A stretch of 64,000 bases of DNA from Entophlyctis helioformis (lineage: Eukaryota; Chytridiomycota; Chytridiomycetes; Chytridiales; Chytriomycetaceae): contig JAHLKH010000082.1 in assembly GCA_025526915.1 (NCBI GenBank), positions 47,452 to 111,451 on the forward strand, read 5' to 3'. A program made the position numbers and the translations under genes. The notes below the pieces were generated by a model, which did not search any database, was not told the DNA's origin, and saw only the letters and a program-made list of their open reading frames with translations. Each line of letters opens with the position of its first letter. The stretch's first letter is position 1. This document shows positions 45,970 to 56,200 of this stretch, in pieces.

Positions 45970-48132
45970 ATGCAGCTCTCGTTCGTCGCTGCCGCCCTCC
46001 TCGCCGTCTCGGCATCTGCTGCTCCTGCCGCGTACAAGGCCAAGTGCGTGCCCAAGTCGCCCGCCCCTGCCGGCACGCCTGCTGCCACGCCCGCTGCCGA
46101 GCCCACTCCCGCTGCCGGCACCTACGGCAAGGAGCTGCCCGCTGGCAAGCCCGCCGCCACGCCCGCCGCAACGCCTGCTCCCGCACCTACGGCAAGGACG
46201 TGCCCGCTGGCCCGTACGGCCCCAACGGCCCCAAGCCCGACGGCGGCAAGACCGAGCCCGACCTCAGCCTCGAGGGCCTGTTCGACAAGAAGGCCCTCGC
46301 CGACTTTGCGCTCTGCGCTACCAAGCCCACCCTCGAGTGGTGCAACCCCCCCAAGGATCTCACCATCCTCCACACCAACGGTGCGTGCGTGCGTGGGCAT
46401 TTTTTGTTTTCTTGTTGCTGCACGGTGCCCCCGATTGCCGTTCGGCAGCGGGACATCTGTTTCTGCGATGCACGGACCGCGTGGTCGGGTGGGCTTGTGT
46501 CACCCTGCCACGCGGCCTGTTGAGCTGTCTGTGCGGCTTGAGCACATCATGCCGGGCCCGTGATCAACCCGAAACACCACGTGCACTTGCTGACGCTCGT
46601 CTTGTTCATCTGCCACCATCCTCGCTGCCAACGACCACACCACAGATGTCCACGCCCACTTTGACGAGTCCAACTCGGGCGGTGTCGACTGCTCTGCCAA
46701 GAACAAGGCCGACAACAAGTGCTTTGGCGGTGTTGCCCGCATCAAGACCGTCGTCGACCAGATCCGCGCCAACACCACCAACGTCCTCCTCATGGACGCC
46801 GGTGACCAGTTCCAGGGCACCCTCTTCTACAACATCTTTGGCGGCTCCCCCAGCGTCGAGTTCATGAACGACCTCAAGTACGACGTCATGTCCCTCGGCA
46901 ACCACGAGTTCGACAGCGGCCTCGCCCCGATCGAGTCGTTCATCAAGAACGTCACGTTCCCCGTCCTTGCGTCCAACATTGACTTCAAGACCGCCCCCAG
47001 CCTGTACAAGGCCGGTGTCCGCCCCTACACCGTGATCAAGAAGTACTCGCTCGGCATTGTCGGCTACATCACCAACACCACCGCCGACATCACCCTCGGT
47101 GCCAAGAACATCAAGTTCTCTGACCCCGCCGCCCCCGTCCAGTTCTACGTTGACGCTCTCCGCAAGGCCGGCGTCAAGCGCGTCATCTGTGTGTCGCACA
47201 ACGGCTACAACGAGGACAAGTACCTCGCTGCCAACACCAACGGCATCGACCTCATCGTCGGCGGCCACTCGCACTCGCTCCTCCTTGCCAACACGTCCAT
47301 TTCCGGCGTCGCTGGTCCCTACCCCACCGCCGTCACCAACAAGGGCAACTCGACCACCTACATTGTCCAGGCGTCTAGATACACGAACTACCTCGGCCGC
47401 ATCAACATTGCCTGGAACGACAAGAACGAGATCCAGCTCCCCACCGGCCAGCCGATCCTCCTTGACCAGACCGTTGCCCAGAACAACGCCACCCAGACCC
47501 GCGTGCTCAAGCTCCGTGAGTCCTTCTCTGCCCTCACCAACAAAATCGTCGCGACCTCGACTGCCGTGTTCAACACGTCCACGTGCTACACCGCCGAGTG
47601 CGCTTCTGGCAGCCTGATCTCGGACTGCATGCTCGAGAAGGAGCAGCCCAAGGGTGTGTCGATTGCCTTCACCAACGCTGGTGGTATCCGCGCTGGCTTC
47701 AACGCTGGCAACATCTCGTACGCCGACGTCATCACCGTGCTTCCCTTTGGTAACACCCTTGCCACCTTCTCGGCCACTGGCGCCAAGGTCATGGAGATGC
47801 TCGAGCGCGTCGCCGCCGGCGTTGACAAGGTTACTGGCAAGAAGGTCATCTCGCTTCCTCAGTGGGGCGGTATCCGCTGGACCTACAACCCCTCTGCCCC
47901 CGCCTACAGCCGCGTGCGCTCCGTCGAGGTTGCCGGCAAGCCCCTCGACGTTGCTGCCACCTACAAGCTCGTCACCAACGACTTTGTTGCTGCCGCTGGT
48001 GACAACATTCTCGCTGCTCCCGAGAAGTTCACGATCGGTGACGTCATGGCCGATGTTGTTGCCGAGTGCCTCACCCGCCGCAAGACCATCTCGCCCACCG
48101 TTGATGGCCGCTTTGCCACCACCACCGCTTAA
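45970..48132 (+). CDS. secreted 5'-nucleotidase/UshA-type metallophosphoesterase
   Basis: Hydrolyses phosphate from nucleotides or similar esters, probably outside the cell. A signal peptide (MQLSFVAAALLAVSASAAPA) is followed by a Pro/Ala-rich repeat with TYGKELPAGKP and TYGKDVPAG. Exon 1 ends at 46380 and exon 2 starts at 46646; splicing gives HTNDVHAHFDE, the first metal site. Further metal-site motifs are GDQFQGT, GNHEFD, SHNGYNED and GGHSHS. The C-terminal domain has TNAGGIRAGF and DVITVLPFGNTLATF, which shape the substrate pocket. The frame changes by one base near 46185 in the Pro/Ala repeat. No membrane anchor is seen at the end. Confidence 0.88.
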
Positions 48133-48484
48133 GCGTTCTTGGTGATCAGTCTGTCATTTGAATGAAGCAACATATGTAACCTGATGAGAACTTGGTTGCA
48201 TCCATCATCCCCCTGGTCCGACACGTCCATGGTGTTGGCTCCATAAAGTACGCTGGAACACACCATGGGCCGCCTGAAGAAACGCGCACATTCGCGAGGC
48301 GAGTGGACGCACGTCTCCAGGTGCATTGACTTGCTGCCGGTCACCACTGCAGAGCCAAGAGCGCAGGCTGGCGTCGCATACGGCCCAAAAAGGAGAGAAA
48401 GATGCACGAATGCAGCTGCTGCACCGATCCAGCCGGCCAAAAAGAGTGTCGTCGCCCCCAAAAGGAGCAAAGAGCAAAAGAATG
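48133..48484. other. intergenic, no gene seen
   Basis: About 350 bp between the 5'-nucleotidase gene and the tRNA gene. No frame on either strand shows a family or coding pattern; presumably the terminator of the nucleotidase gene and flank of the tRNA. Confidence 0.5.
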
Positions 48485-48567
48485 TCCGACTTCTCGGAAT
48501 CGAACCGAGGACCCACAGATTTCTGCCATGTTACAGTCTGATGCTCTACCATCTGAGCTAAAGTCGG
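48485..48567 (-). tRNA. tRNA-Tyr (GTA) with a 10-nt intron
   Basis: The acceptor stem CCGACTT pairs with AAGTCGG. The D-arm TAGCTCAGATGGTAGAGC matches box A, and CGGTTCGATTCCG is a perfect box B/T-arm. The anticodon loop is CTGTAA, anticodon GTA, followed by about ten extra bases (CATGGCAGAA) at the canonical position 37/38, as usual for fungal tRNA-Tyr. The discriminator base is A. Confidence 0.93.
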
Positions 48568-48596
48568 ACTTGTTCTGTAGCTGTAGCGGGCCAAGT

Positions 48597-48690
48597 CTGT
48601 GCAGTCGGTCAGATACGCTTCATTACACATGTGGTAGCATTCAAGGCCGAACCTGTGCAGTCGGTCAGATACGCTTAGAGCCGACTGCAC
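48597..48690. repeat. 24-bp direct repeat plus 10-bp hairpin
   Basis: The sequence CTGTGCAGTCGGTCAGATAC and four more bases occurs at 48597-48620 and again at 48653-48676. The second copy is followed by CCGACTGCAC, which pairs with GTGCAGTCGG to form a 10-bp stem around 48655-48690. The element lies just beyond the tRNA-Tyr 5' end. Confidence 0.6.
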
Positions 48691-48927
48691 GCAGGGCAAG
48701 GCACGCTTTAAGTACGCGGCCTAACACACTCGACATGAGGCAACAGCCCGAAACAACTTGTGGCGTCTAGGCGCGCCCCAACTGTGGGTTGCGCCCCTCG
48801 GCCGGATGGCCGAGTCTCATGTCCAATCCTGAGACATCGAGAGGCGCATCCCCCTGGAGGCGATCCACCGAGCTAGGCGGCTGAGCCCGTAACAGTTCAC
48901 TTGAAGCCCACATACAATATATACCAT
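48691..48927. other. intergenic with tRNA-like box A
   Basis: Contains GGATGGCCGAGT (about 48813), which resembles a tRNA-Leu/Ser box A, and several short stems. There is no matching box B or acceptor stem, so no RNA gene is called. Confidence 0.4.
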
Positions 48928-49543
48928 ATGTGCGGGACACTCACAACCCATTTCGAACCAGAGTTGGACGGCAAACTGAATCTATGGAGTGCATGGGCCA
49001 ACCGAGTAAGTGTATCTATGGATTCCACTGAACGCCTCAACCACGCCGCGACTGTCGTTCCAGTCAGAGACGCCGACGTTTGAGGCATGGCTGACGCGGT
49101 ACGATCAGACCGAGTATGACTACCTGGAGGAGGTGTATGGATTCCACGACGACGCCAGCATGCGAGTGCAGAGCGTTGGAACGATGGATGCCGTCGAGGG
49201 CATGTGCATTGCGTTCCCCAACAGTTGGCAGCACAGGCAGGAGCCGTTCGGGCTGGCCGACCCGACCCGAGCAGGCCATGCCAAGATGCTTGTGTTTTGG
49301 GTTGTGGATCCGGTCAGGCGTGTTGTGTCGACTGCGCATGTGGCGCCGCAGCAGATGGACTGGTACGTGACGGGCGTGGTTGCGCATGGACTGCCTGCCG
49401 ATCTGGCCATGCACATTGGGCCGCATATCCGCGGAGCGATCAGTCTGGAGAGCGCGCGGCAGACGAGGAGCGAGCAACACGACAAGCAACAGGCCGGCCA
49501 GTCTGCTGAAGATCTGTCCATGTTTGGCATGGGCGGTTTCTGA
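48928..49543 (+). CDS. DUF4246 protein, C-terminal part only
   Basis: Exon 1 (48928 to about 49004) encodes LNLWSAWANR. The intron (GTAAGT at about 49005, ending near 49061) joins it in frame to SETPTFEAWLTRYDQTEYDY. The motif MCIAFPNSWQHRQEPFGLAD, then VFWVVDPVRRVVST and PPQQ-like VAPQQMDWY, matches the C-terminal part of the fungal DUF4246 family. That family is normally 500 residues or more; here only about 185 are present, so the gene is 5'-truncated or a remnant. The function of DUF4246 is unknown. AATAAT lies just after the stop. Confidence 0.65.
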
Positions 49544-49654
49544 TCCTCGCAATGGCTGAATAATAGAGTGTTGAGCCGGTTTGGTGGACAGGGAGTCGCG
49601 CATCTGGTGGGCAACAGGCAGATCTGCATGGATTGTACATGATGTATTGCTGAA

Positions 49655-50386
49655 TTAAGACGATGAAGTCATGCTTGACTGAGGAGCATCAGGAGCAGCA
49701 GAGACTGCAGGAGCAGCAGGAGCAGCAGTTCCCATCTCAGGGTCGGCTTGGGCAAGCAGAGCTTGGGCCTTGTTGGCGTACTGGTCCACAAAGTAGAGGC
49801 ACACACACTGCAGAACGAAGCGGACAATGGAGACCCAAACCAAGAGGTAGAAGGCGTTCGTGTACGCCTGCTTGCAGATGCTGTAAGGGTTGTCCGATGC
49901 TCTGCTGTTGCTGTCAATGCAAGCATCGATGAAAAGGTCCCGGCGAACGGCAAAGACAATACTGCCCACGATCGAGACAGCAGTATCAAAGACTGTGGCG
50001 GTGGCGTACAATGTGAGAACGGTGGTGCACAGCCACAGACAGCCGGCCACAGACAGGCAGCGACGTACAGAACAAGGTGAGGAAGGCAGTCTTGAAGCCC
50101 TGGGCATAGACGGGGTTGGAGGCGGCAACAAAGCCAAAGACGCCCAGCAGGATGTTGATGATGCCGCTGGCGAGGTTGGACGAGTAGATGCCTGGTGAGA
50201 GTATCGTCATGACACCAGCGGCCTTGCCTGGGGCGTCAGCGCAAGACCCAGCGTGCGGCAGTGTGGTGGCAGCCCGACGCTTACAATGGCGATGGCAGAG
50301 ATCACGTTGACGAACGTCTTCAGCTTGGAGAGGCTGTAGCCAGACCCTTCGGTCTCGGGCATGGTGGCGGTCTTGTCTGTGGACAT
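49655..50386 (-). CDS. four-helix membrane protein, hypothetical
   Basis: Starts at 50386 (MSTDKTATMPETEGSGYS). Four hydrophobic segments: KTFVNVISAIAIV (first exon), IINILLGVFGFVAA (about 50160), ATVFDTAVSIVGSIVFAV (about 49980) and FYLLVWVSIVRFVLQCVCLYF (about 49830). A loop with three cysteines (DACIDS, ICKQ) sits between helices 3 and 4. The tail is Ala/Pro-rich and ends in SSMTSSS. At least two introns (about 50284-50195 and about 50065-50025) are needed; the first junction phase is not fully resolved. No family recognised. Confidence 0.6.
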
Positions 50387-50769
50387 TGGCTGGCAGTTGG
50401 TGGTTGGGCGGCTGGGTCGGTTGCAGGAGAAGCAGCTCCTTTTCAAGGCAGATCGAGTTGGTGCTTGGCCGTCACATGGCCGCCACCTGGCTGGCTGCTT
50501 GGCTTGTGTGAACAACGGCGAGCGTCTCGATGACATCGGATGACCGATCCCATGCTCACACTGCACTGCCGAGCAGTCATGGCATCGGTCTGTTGGCAGC
50601 ACCCTCATCCCGCTGAAGCTCTGCTGTGCCTGCTCACAGCATTGGACTCGATCCGGCTGCCGGGATCCAGAAGATGGCAGGCTGGACTGGTATCTATGTT
50701 CATTGAAAGTGCGTACATGGCATGGAGCAGACCGGCTGCTCGTGTGGTGGCTGCTCAGTGCACAGGCGA
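50387..50769. other. intergenic, no gene seen
   Basis: About 380 bp upstream of the four-helix membrane protein gene and downstream of the next minus-strand gene. Open frames here are shadows of the flanking genes. Confidence 0.5.
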
Positions 50770-51397
50770 TCAGGCTGAAGAAGAAGGTGGCGCCTTGAAC
50801 TCGGGAAGGCCTTTGACGAACGACTCGAATGCAGACAGAGCAGCCACGGCGGCCGAGTCCCAGTCGGCGTTGCCCGTCGACGGGAACGGCGTCTTTGCCT
50901 TGCTGGCGGCGTCTGCTGGCACACCTTCGATGCTGCGGATCTCGGCATGGATCGCATTGAGCGTCGCACTGGTCTCGTCGATCGCCTGGCGCTGCTGGCC
51001 CATGTTGTCCACAAGGCGATCGGCCATCTTTGCCAGCATCTGCGAGGTCCTTGGCTGCAGACGGCGGCATGGACCGGATCTCGCTGAGCAGCTGCTCGTG
51101 CGTTGCCGTGGTCTCGTCGAGCACCTGCTGCTGCTGGCGCAGAGTGGCATCGAGGCGCTCGGCCGTCTGGCGCAGCATGGTGATGCGCACATGGTCGTCG
51201 GGCGAGAGCACAGCGGCGTGGTTGTGGTTGCGGCCGCCCCTTGGAGTTGCGTTGTCGTCGCGGGAGTAGCGCAGGTTGAACTTGCCAAACGGAGTCTCGA
51301 CGGTGCGGACGAGCGTGACGACGCTGCCGTCCTCGCTAGTGTAGGGAACGGTGGCCTTGGCAGCGGCATCATCGACGAGCATGACTGTGAACGTCAT
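50770..51397 (-). CDS. small coiled-coil protein, hypothetical
   Basis: About 205 residues. It begins MTFTVMLVDDAAAKATV with a short beta-rich part (VVTLVRTVETPFGKFNLRYS), then a long helix: ERLDATLRQQQQVLDETTATHEQ continuing, after a one-base frame change near 51045, into MADRLVDNMGQQRQAIDETS. It ends in EFKAPPSSSA. The heptad-like pattern spans the frame change, which favours a sequence error. No family recognised. Confidence 0.55.
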
Positions 51398-52365
51398 TGT
51401 GCAGGTGGCTGTTGGTTCTGGTGACGGCGACGGCGGCGACAGCGCCGTCTTTGTAGGCGTAACTTCCAGCGGCTGCCACGTTGCATGACGTGTCGTGCCA
51501 CGTTGCGCCGTTCTGTTCGACGTGGCAACGGCTGCAGCGAGCACCAACAGCGACGAGCATGCGCGCAGTCTGCATAGCAACCTGCAGAACACAGTCGGGC
51601 AGCCGGCTGCCCTTGGCCGCACTCACATCGTGCAGGCTGCTGGAGCGAGTGGCAGCAGAGATCCACGCAACGATCCTCAAGGCAGTCGGCCATCTCACCC
51701 GCTCCATGCACGACCATCGCTGCAAGTGTTTCCGTTGGAACACCAAGAGCTGATGAGGGGCGAGCTGAACAGTCGGCGTCTGCTGCATGTCTCCGTTCGA
51801 CACGGCTGGCTTGATCTACTTGACTGTGTGTATCCAACCGCACTCGCTCTCTTGGCCGTCTGCTGTGAGCAACTCGATCTGCTCAAGCACTCCAGCTCAC
51901 ACTCCAGGACTGTCCAACTCCACGGATTCAACTCTGACAGCAGCAACACACACTCGTTCAAAGCGGTCGACGAAGCTGCAATGCATGCACATCTGGATGC
52001 CATGCTGTTCTTGTTTGAGGAGCATGCGAATGGACACAAACAAGGCGACCATCAAGCAGCATGCGCCAATGCAATGCCTGCGTAACGCTGTCCAATGTGT
52101 ATCTGACGAATGCACACGTCACGGTGATACTCAACACACTGCTCGCAGCTGCACTCGCAATACACAGAGTTTCATTACATGCAGCCGACACTAAAGCCGT
52201 TTCACATCCAACCCAGTTTTGTGAGAAGCATTCAAGCAGCTGACAGCATATGCACTCCTCTCGCCATAAACCTTCAGACCACTTTGGACATGCAACTTGG
52301 TGTTCATTGGTGGTACATGTTCAATCGACTTGTTGGCAGCCTTTGTCTGGTTCAACACTCGTGGA
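51398..52365. other. unassigned region before the NRPS 3' end
   Basis: About 970 bp. A plus-strand frame is open from 51495 to 52085 (196 codons), and minus-strand frames with clustered cysteines overlap it near 51500-51800. None has a recognisable domain or clear splice sites. It includes the promoter of the 50770-51397 gene and the terminator of the NRPS. Confidence 0.35.
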
Positions 52366-53215
52366 TCATGCCAGCTTAAATGTGAAGGCCTTGCTGAGCA
52401 CACGCTTGATCTTGGCCACAAACTCTTTGCTGCGGGTTTGGTGTCATGGGGTTCAGTCACTGTCGCGGCGTTTGCAGGCTGGATGTTGTTGTACTTGGCA
52501 GGAAGCACGCTTGTTGCCATGGGCTGGTCGGCTGACAGGCCCATCATGGTCCGGATAGCAGCAGCAAAGGCGTTCACAAACTCGCCGTCGCGTGGAATGT
52601 CGTGGCCAGCGTCGTGCTCAAGCACCATGCGCATGTCCGGTCGGTACGAGCTGCGCAGTCCGGTTCGGAACACTTGGTCTTCGTTGGTGCCATATGCGTG
52701 GATGGACGGGATGCTGACAGTCGGATGGGCAGTTGACACGAGCGACGACTTGATGGAAGCTGGACCAGAGAGAAGAACACTGAACTGCCATGTGCGCTGG
52801 ATCTTGCCTTTCTGTGCAAGCTGGTCAAGCATCTCGACGACCATGGCGCCTTGCGAGAAGCCCAGCAGACCGTCGATGGGACCAAGAGACGCGAGCTTGG
52901 CAGTGACGTACTTGGACACAAGCGTCGTGTCTGACTTTGTGATGAACAGAGACTGCGGGAACCACTCGAACCACTCCATATCGGGATAGATCTCACTCAT
53001 GGCTGTGGGGATGACAGAAGGATGTCAGTTGTGGGATAGAAGCATGCGTGATCAGACTCAGGAGACTTACGCGAAGTAGACGTCTTGAAGGGTGCTTGGA
53101 TGAACACAAACTCGATGTTGTCGCCAAAGTGTGCCTTGAGACCAGACAGCTGGAACTCCATGTGGACTGGGTTGGATGCCTGGCCGTGGAGACAGGCGAT
53201 ACGGATGACATTCGT
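52366..53215 (-). other. FSH1-family serine hydrolase domain (release domain of the NRPS)
   Basis: Directly follows the T3 domain in the same exon (RIACLHGQASNP, about 53205). The nucleophile elbow is GLLGFSQGA (about 52860). The acid lies in YGTNEDQVF (about 52685) and the His in EHDAGHDIP (about 52615), giving a Ser-Asp-His triad. This is the FSH1 family (PF03959), which includes the polyketide-releasing enzyme LovG. Here it takes the place of the usual thioesterase or terminal C domain. The last residues (EFVAKIKRVLSKAF) are reached after a one-base frame change near 52430. Confidence 0.8.
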
Positions 53216-56200
53216 GTTGCTGCTCTCATCCTCGATGGAACTCTTTCGTGCGGCTGGAAGAACGGCCCTGGTGAGCAGTCCAAGTGTTGGGTGCTTGAAG
53301 ACGGTCTGCAGGGACAGAGTCGGGCAGTCAAAGGCGGACTGGATCTTGCGGACGAGAATGATCGCGTTCATGGAGTCGCCACCGAGTGCAAAGAACGACG
53401 TGTTGCGGCCGATCGACTCGACTGGCACGCCAAGCACATCGGCCCACACGGCTGCCATGCGCATCTCGGCATCGCTCGACAGGCTCTCAACTGCAATCAC
53501 AACATCCATGGCGGCGAGTGCCTTCTTGTCCGCCTGCCATTCATCCCAAACCGCCATCATCAATGCATGTGTCAGCGTCATCTTCCTCGTCACCATCGCT
53601 CAAATGCCCGCATTCATCGCCTGCTCACCTTGCCGTTGACGTTCATCGGCATCGTCTCCAACAGCACAATCGCGGACGGCACCATGTACTGCGGCAGTTT
53701 TCCGTGTGCGTGCTCAAGGATTGCCTCAACAGCAACACTCGCCGGTGTCACAAACGCAACAATCGCTCCATCGCGCACCATCGTCACAACGCCTTGCACT
53801 CCTGCACACTGCTGCAGCACCTTGGACACCTCCTCAAGCTCAATGCGGTATCCCTTGACCTTGACTTGATCGTCACTGCGGCCGAGATACTCGATCTGGC
53901 CGTCGGCGTTCCATCGTCCAATGTCGCCAGTGTCGTACATGCGTGTGTCCGGCTGGCTGATGTCCGCCACAAACTTCTCGGCTGTCAAGTCGGGACGGTT
54001 CAAGTATCCGCGCGCAATGCCAACACCGCCAATGAACAGGCGGCCCTTGATGCCGACGGGGACAGTGCGCAGCTGGTCGTCAAGCACGTAGATGCGCGTG
54101 TTGGCAAGCGGCTTGCCGAGCGTCACACGCGATCCTGGATGCAGCTGCGATGTCGCTGTTGCGAGAATCGTAATCTCAGTCGGTCCATAGTCCGAGTACA
54201 GCTGGACGTGCTTTGCCCACAGATCAACGAGCGGCTGTGGAGATGCCTCAGCGCCAAGAAGGACACTTGCAGGTTCGGATTGTCGTGCGGATTGATGTGT
54301 TGCAAACCACTCGGCGATATCGAAAGTACGTTGGCCTTGGCGATCATGTCCAGGATAGACTCCTTGGCGAACAGGAGCAGAGTGGCTCCAGTGGTGATCG
54401 CAGAAAACAGTTCTTGGAGGCAGGCATCGAATCCGACTGTGTATGTCTGCGACATGTTGATGCCTGGAGCCAGATGACTGAAAAGTGGATGGTGGACAAT
54501 GCGCTCGTAGACGCCACCATGCTCGATCAGCACTCCCTTGGGCAGTCCGGTCGTGCCTGACGTGAAGATGGTGTATGCGAGTGCATCAGCTGTCGCAATC
54601 TCGGCTGCCTTGGTGGTCGGCAGATCCGAGGGAAGAGCGTCCAGGTGGAACACCAGTCCGCCGTACGTGGATGGCACGGCGTGTGCTGCAGCAGCCGTCG
54701 TGAGCACATGGCCCACGTTGCACGACTCGAGCATGTAGCTGATGCGGTCGGCTGGGGTGGATGCCTCGATGGGGACGAATGCAGCGCCAGACTTGAGCAC
54801 GCCGAGCAGTCCAACAACAAACTCGATCGACCGAGTCACAATGAGCGCAACAGAGACCTCACGAGTGGCACCGTGCGACTGAAGCAGATGAGCGACCTGG
54901 TTGGCGCGTGCATCCAGCTGTGCGTATGTGACGGTCAAAGTGCCGTCATCCAGAGCAACAGCATCGGCGTTGAGAGCAGCGCACGCCTCGAACGCGTTGT
55001 GGACAAGATCGTATGTGTGTGGCTTGACCGGTCCGTGTGCAAACTCGGTGAGTGTCTGCGACTGGGCAGGCGACAGATCCCACAGCGGCTCGATCGACGA
55101 CTTGGATGCGACTGCAGATGCAAGCTGGCCGACCGTGAAGTCAAACTCGGCCAGGATCGAGTGTGCGTCGGCGTGCGACATATCATGTGGATTGAACATC
55201 ACATACATGAACACATCTGTGCTGCTTGGCTCGATATAGACTTCGATCGAGTTGGCTGGTGTGTGTCTGTCTGCGCCAAAGTCGTTTGGCTCAAACACAT
55301 CAGACGATCCACGATCAGGTAGGTTCTGGACAACAACGAGACTGTTGAAGACCTTGGCGCGTGCCGAGAGATTGGCCCACTTTGGCAGATCGAGGACGTT
55401 GGTTTGCGAGAACGGCAGGCAGCGCGAGTGGTCTTGCAGCATCGCCTGGAGAAGAGCAATCAGATCACTGTCGCCGTCGCCAATGCTGGAAAAGTCGACT
55501 CTGCACGGCATGGCATTCATGAGCGGGCCAATGATACTGCGAGCATGGCGTTGGTGTCAGTGTCCACAAGTGTATGTGGCAAGCTGTCAGGCTGCCAGAG
55601 AAGCAGTGGACAAGAGACTCACCGGTCGGCACCAGCAACGGGAATGTCACGGCCGATGTGATCTGGCCAAACACGACATCGCTGGATCGCGTGTACTTGC
55701 GCAGCGTCATGGCCCATGCTGCCTTGAGGAACACGGCGACCGTGACGCCTGCCGCCTTGCACGCTGCCTGCATCTGCAGCATTGGCAGGCTGCACTCGAG
55801 CGACAGCGGCCTGTCTTCGGAGGCGTCCTCAGAGTCCCACTTGCCGAGCGAGAGTGGCTCGGCTGGTGCAACACCGGCAAGGTACTCGCGCCAGAAGGCC
55901 TCGGTGGCGGCTGCATCCTGTGCGGTGATATAGTCCACCACAGACCGGAATGCGGGTCGCTCCTCGAGTGCGTGGCCGCCATACGCTGCAAGCAGGTCTC
56001 CCACGATCATCGGCAGGGACCAGCCATCGTACAGCGTGTGGTGGATCGTGAGCACAACAACAGGATGCGAGTCGTCCGTGTGTGTCAGCAGCGACAGGCG
56101 GATCCAGTGCTTGTCGCCGATGGCAAAGCCACGAGCCTTGTCTTGGCCGAGGAACGCGGCAATGTCCATGTCGGCTGTGAGAGCAACACGCTCGAGTGCA

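Noticed and set aside
48800..48890. Possible second tRNA (box A-like GGATGGCCGAGT)
   Set aside because: No box B of the GGTTCRANTCC type and no 7-bp acceptor stem can be formed.
51495..52085. 196-codon plus-strand frame
   Set aside because: No domain and overlapping frames on the other strand; length alone is not enough in this GC-rich DNA.
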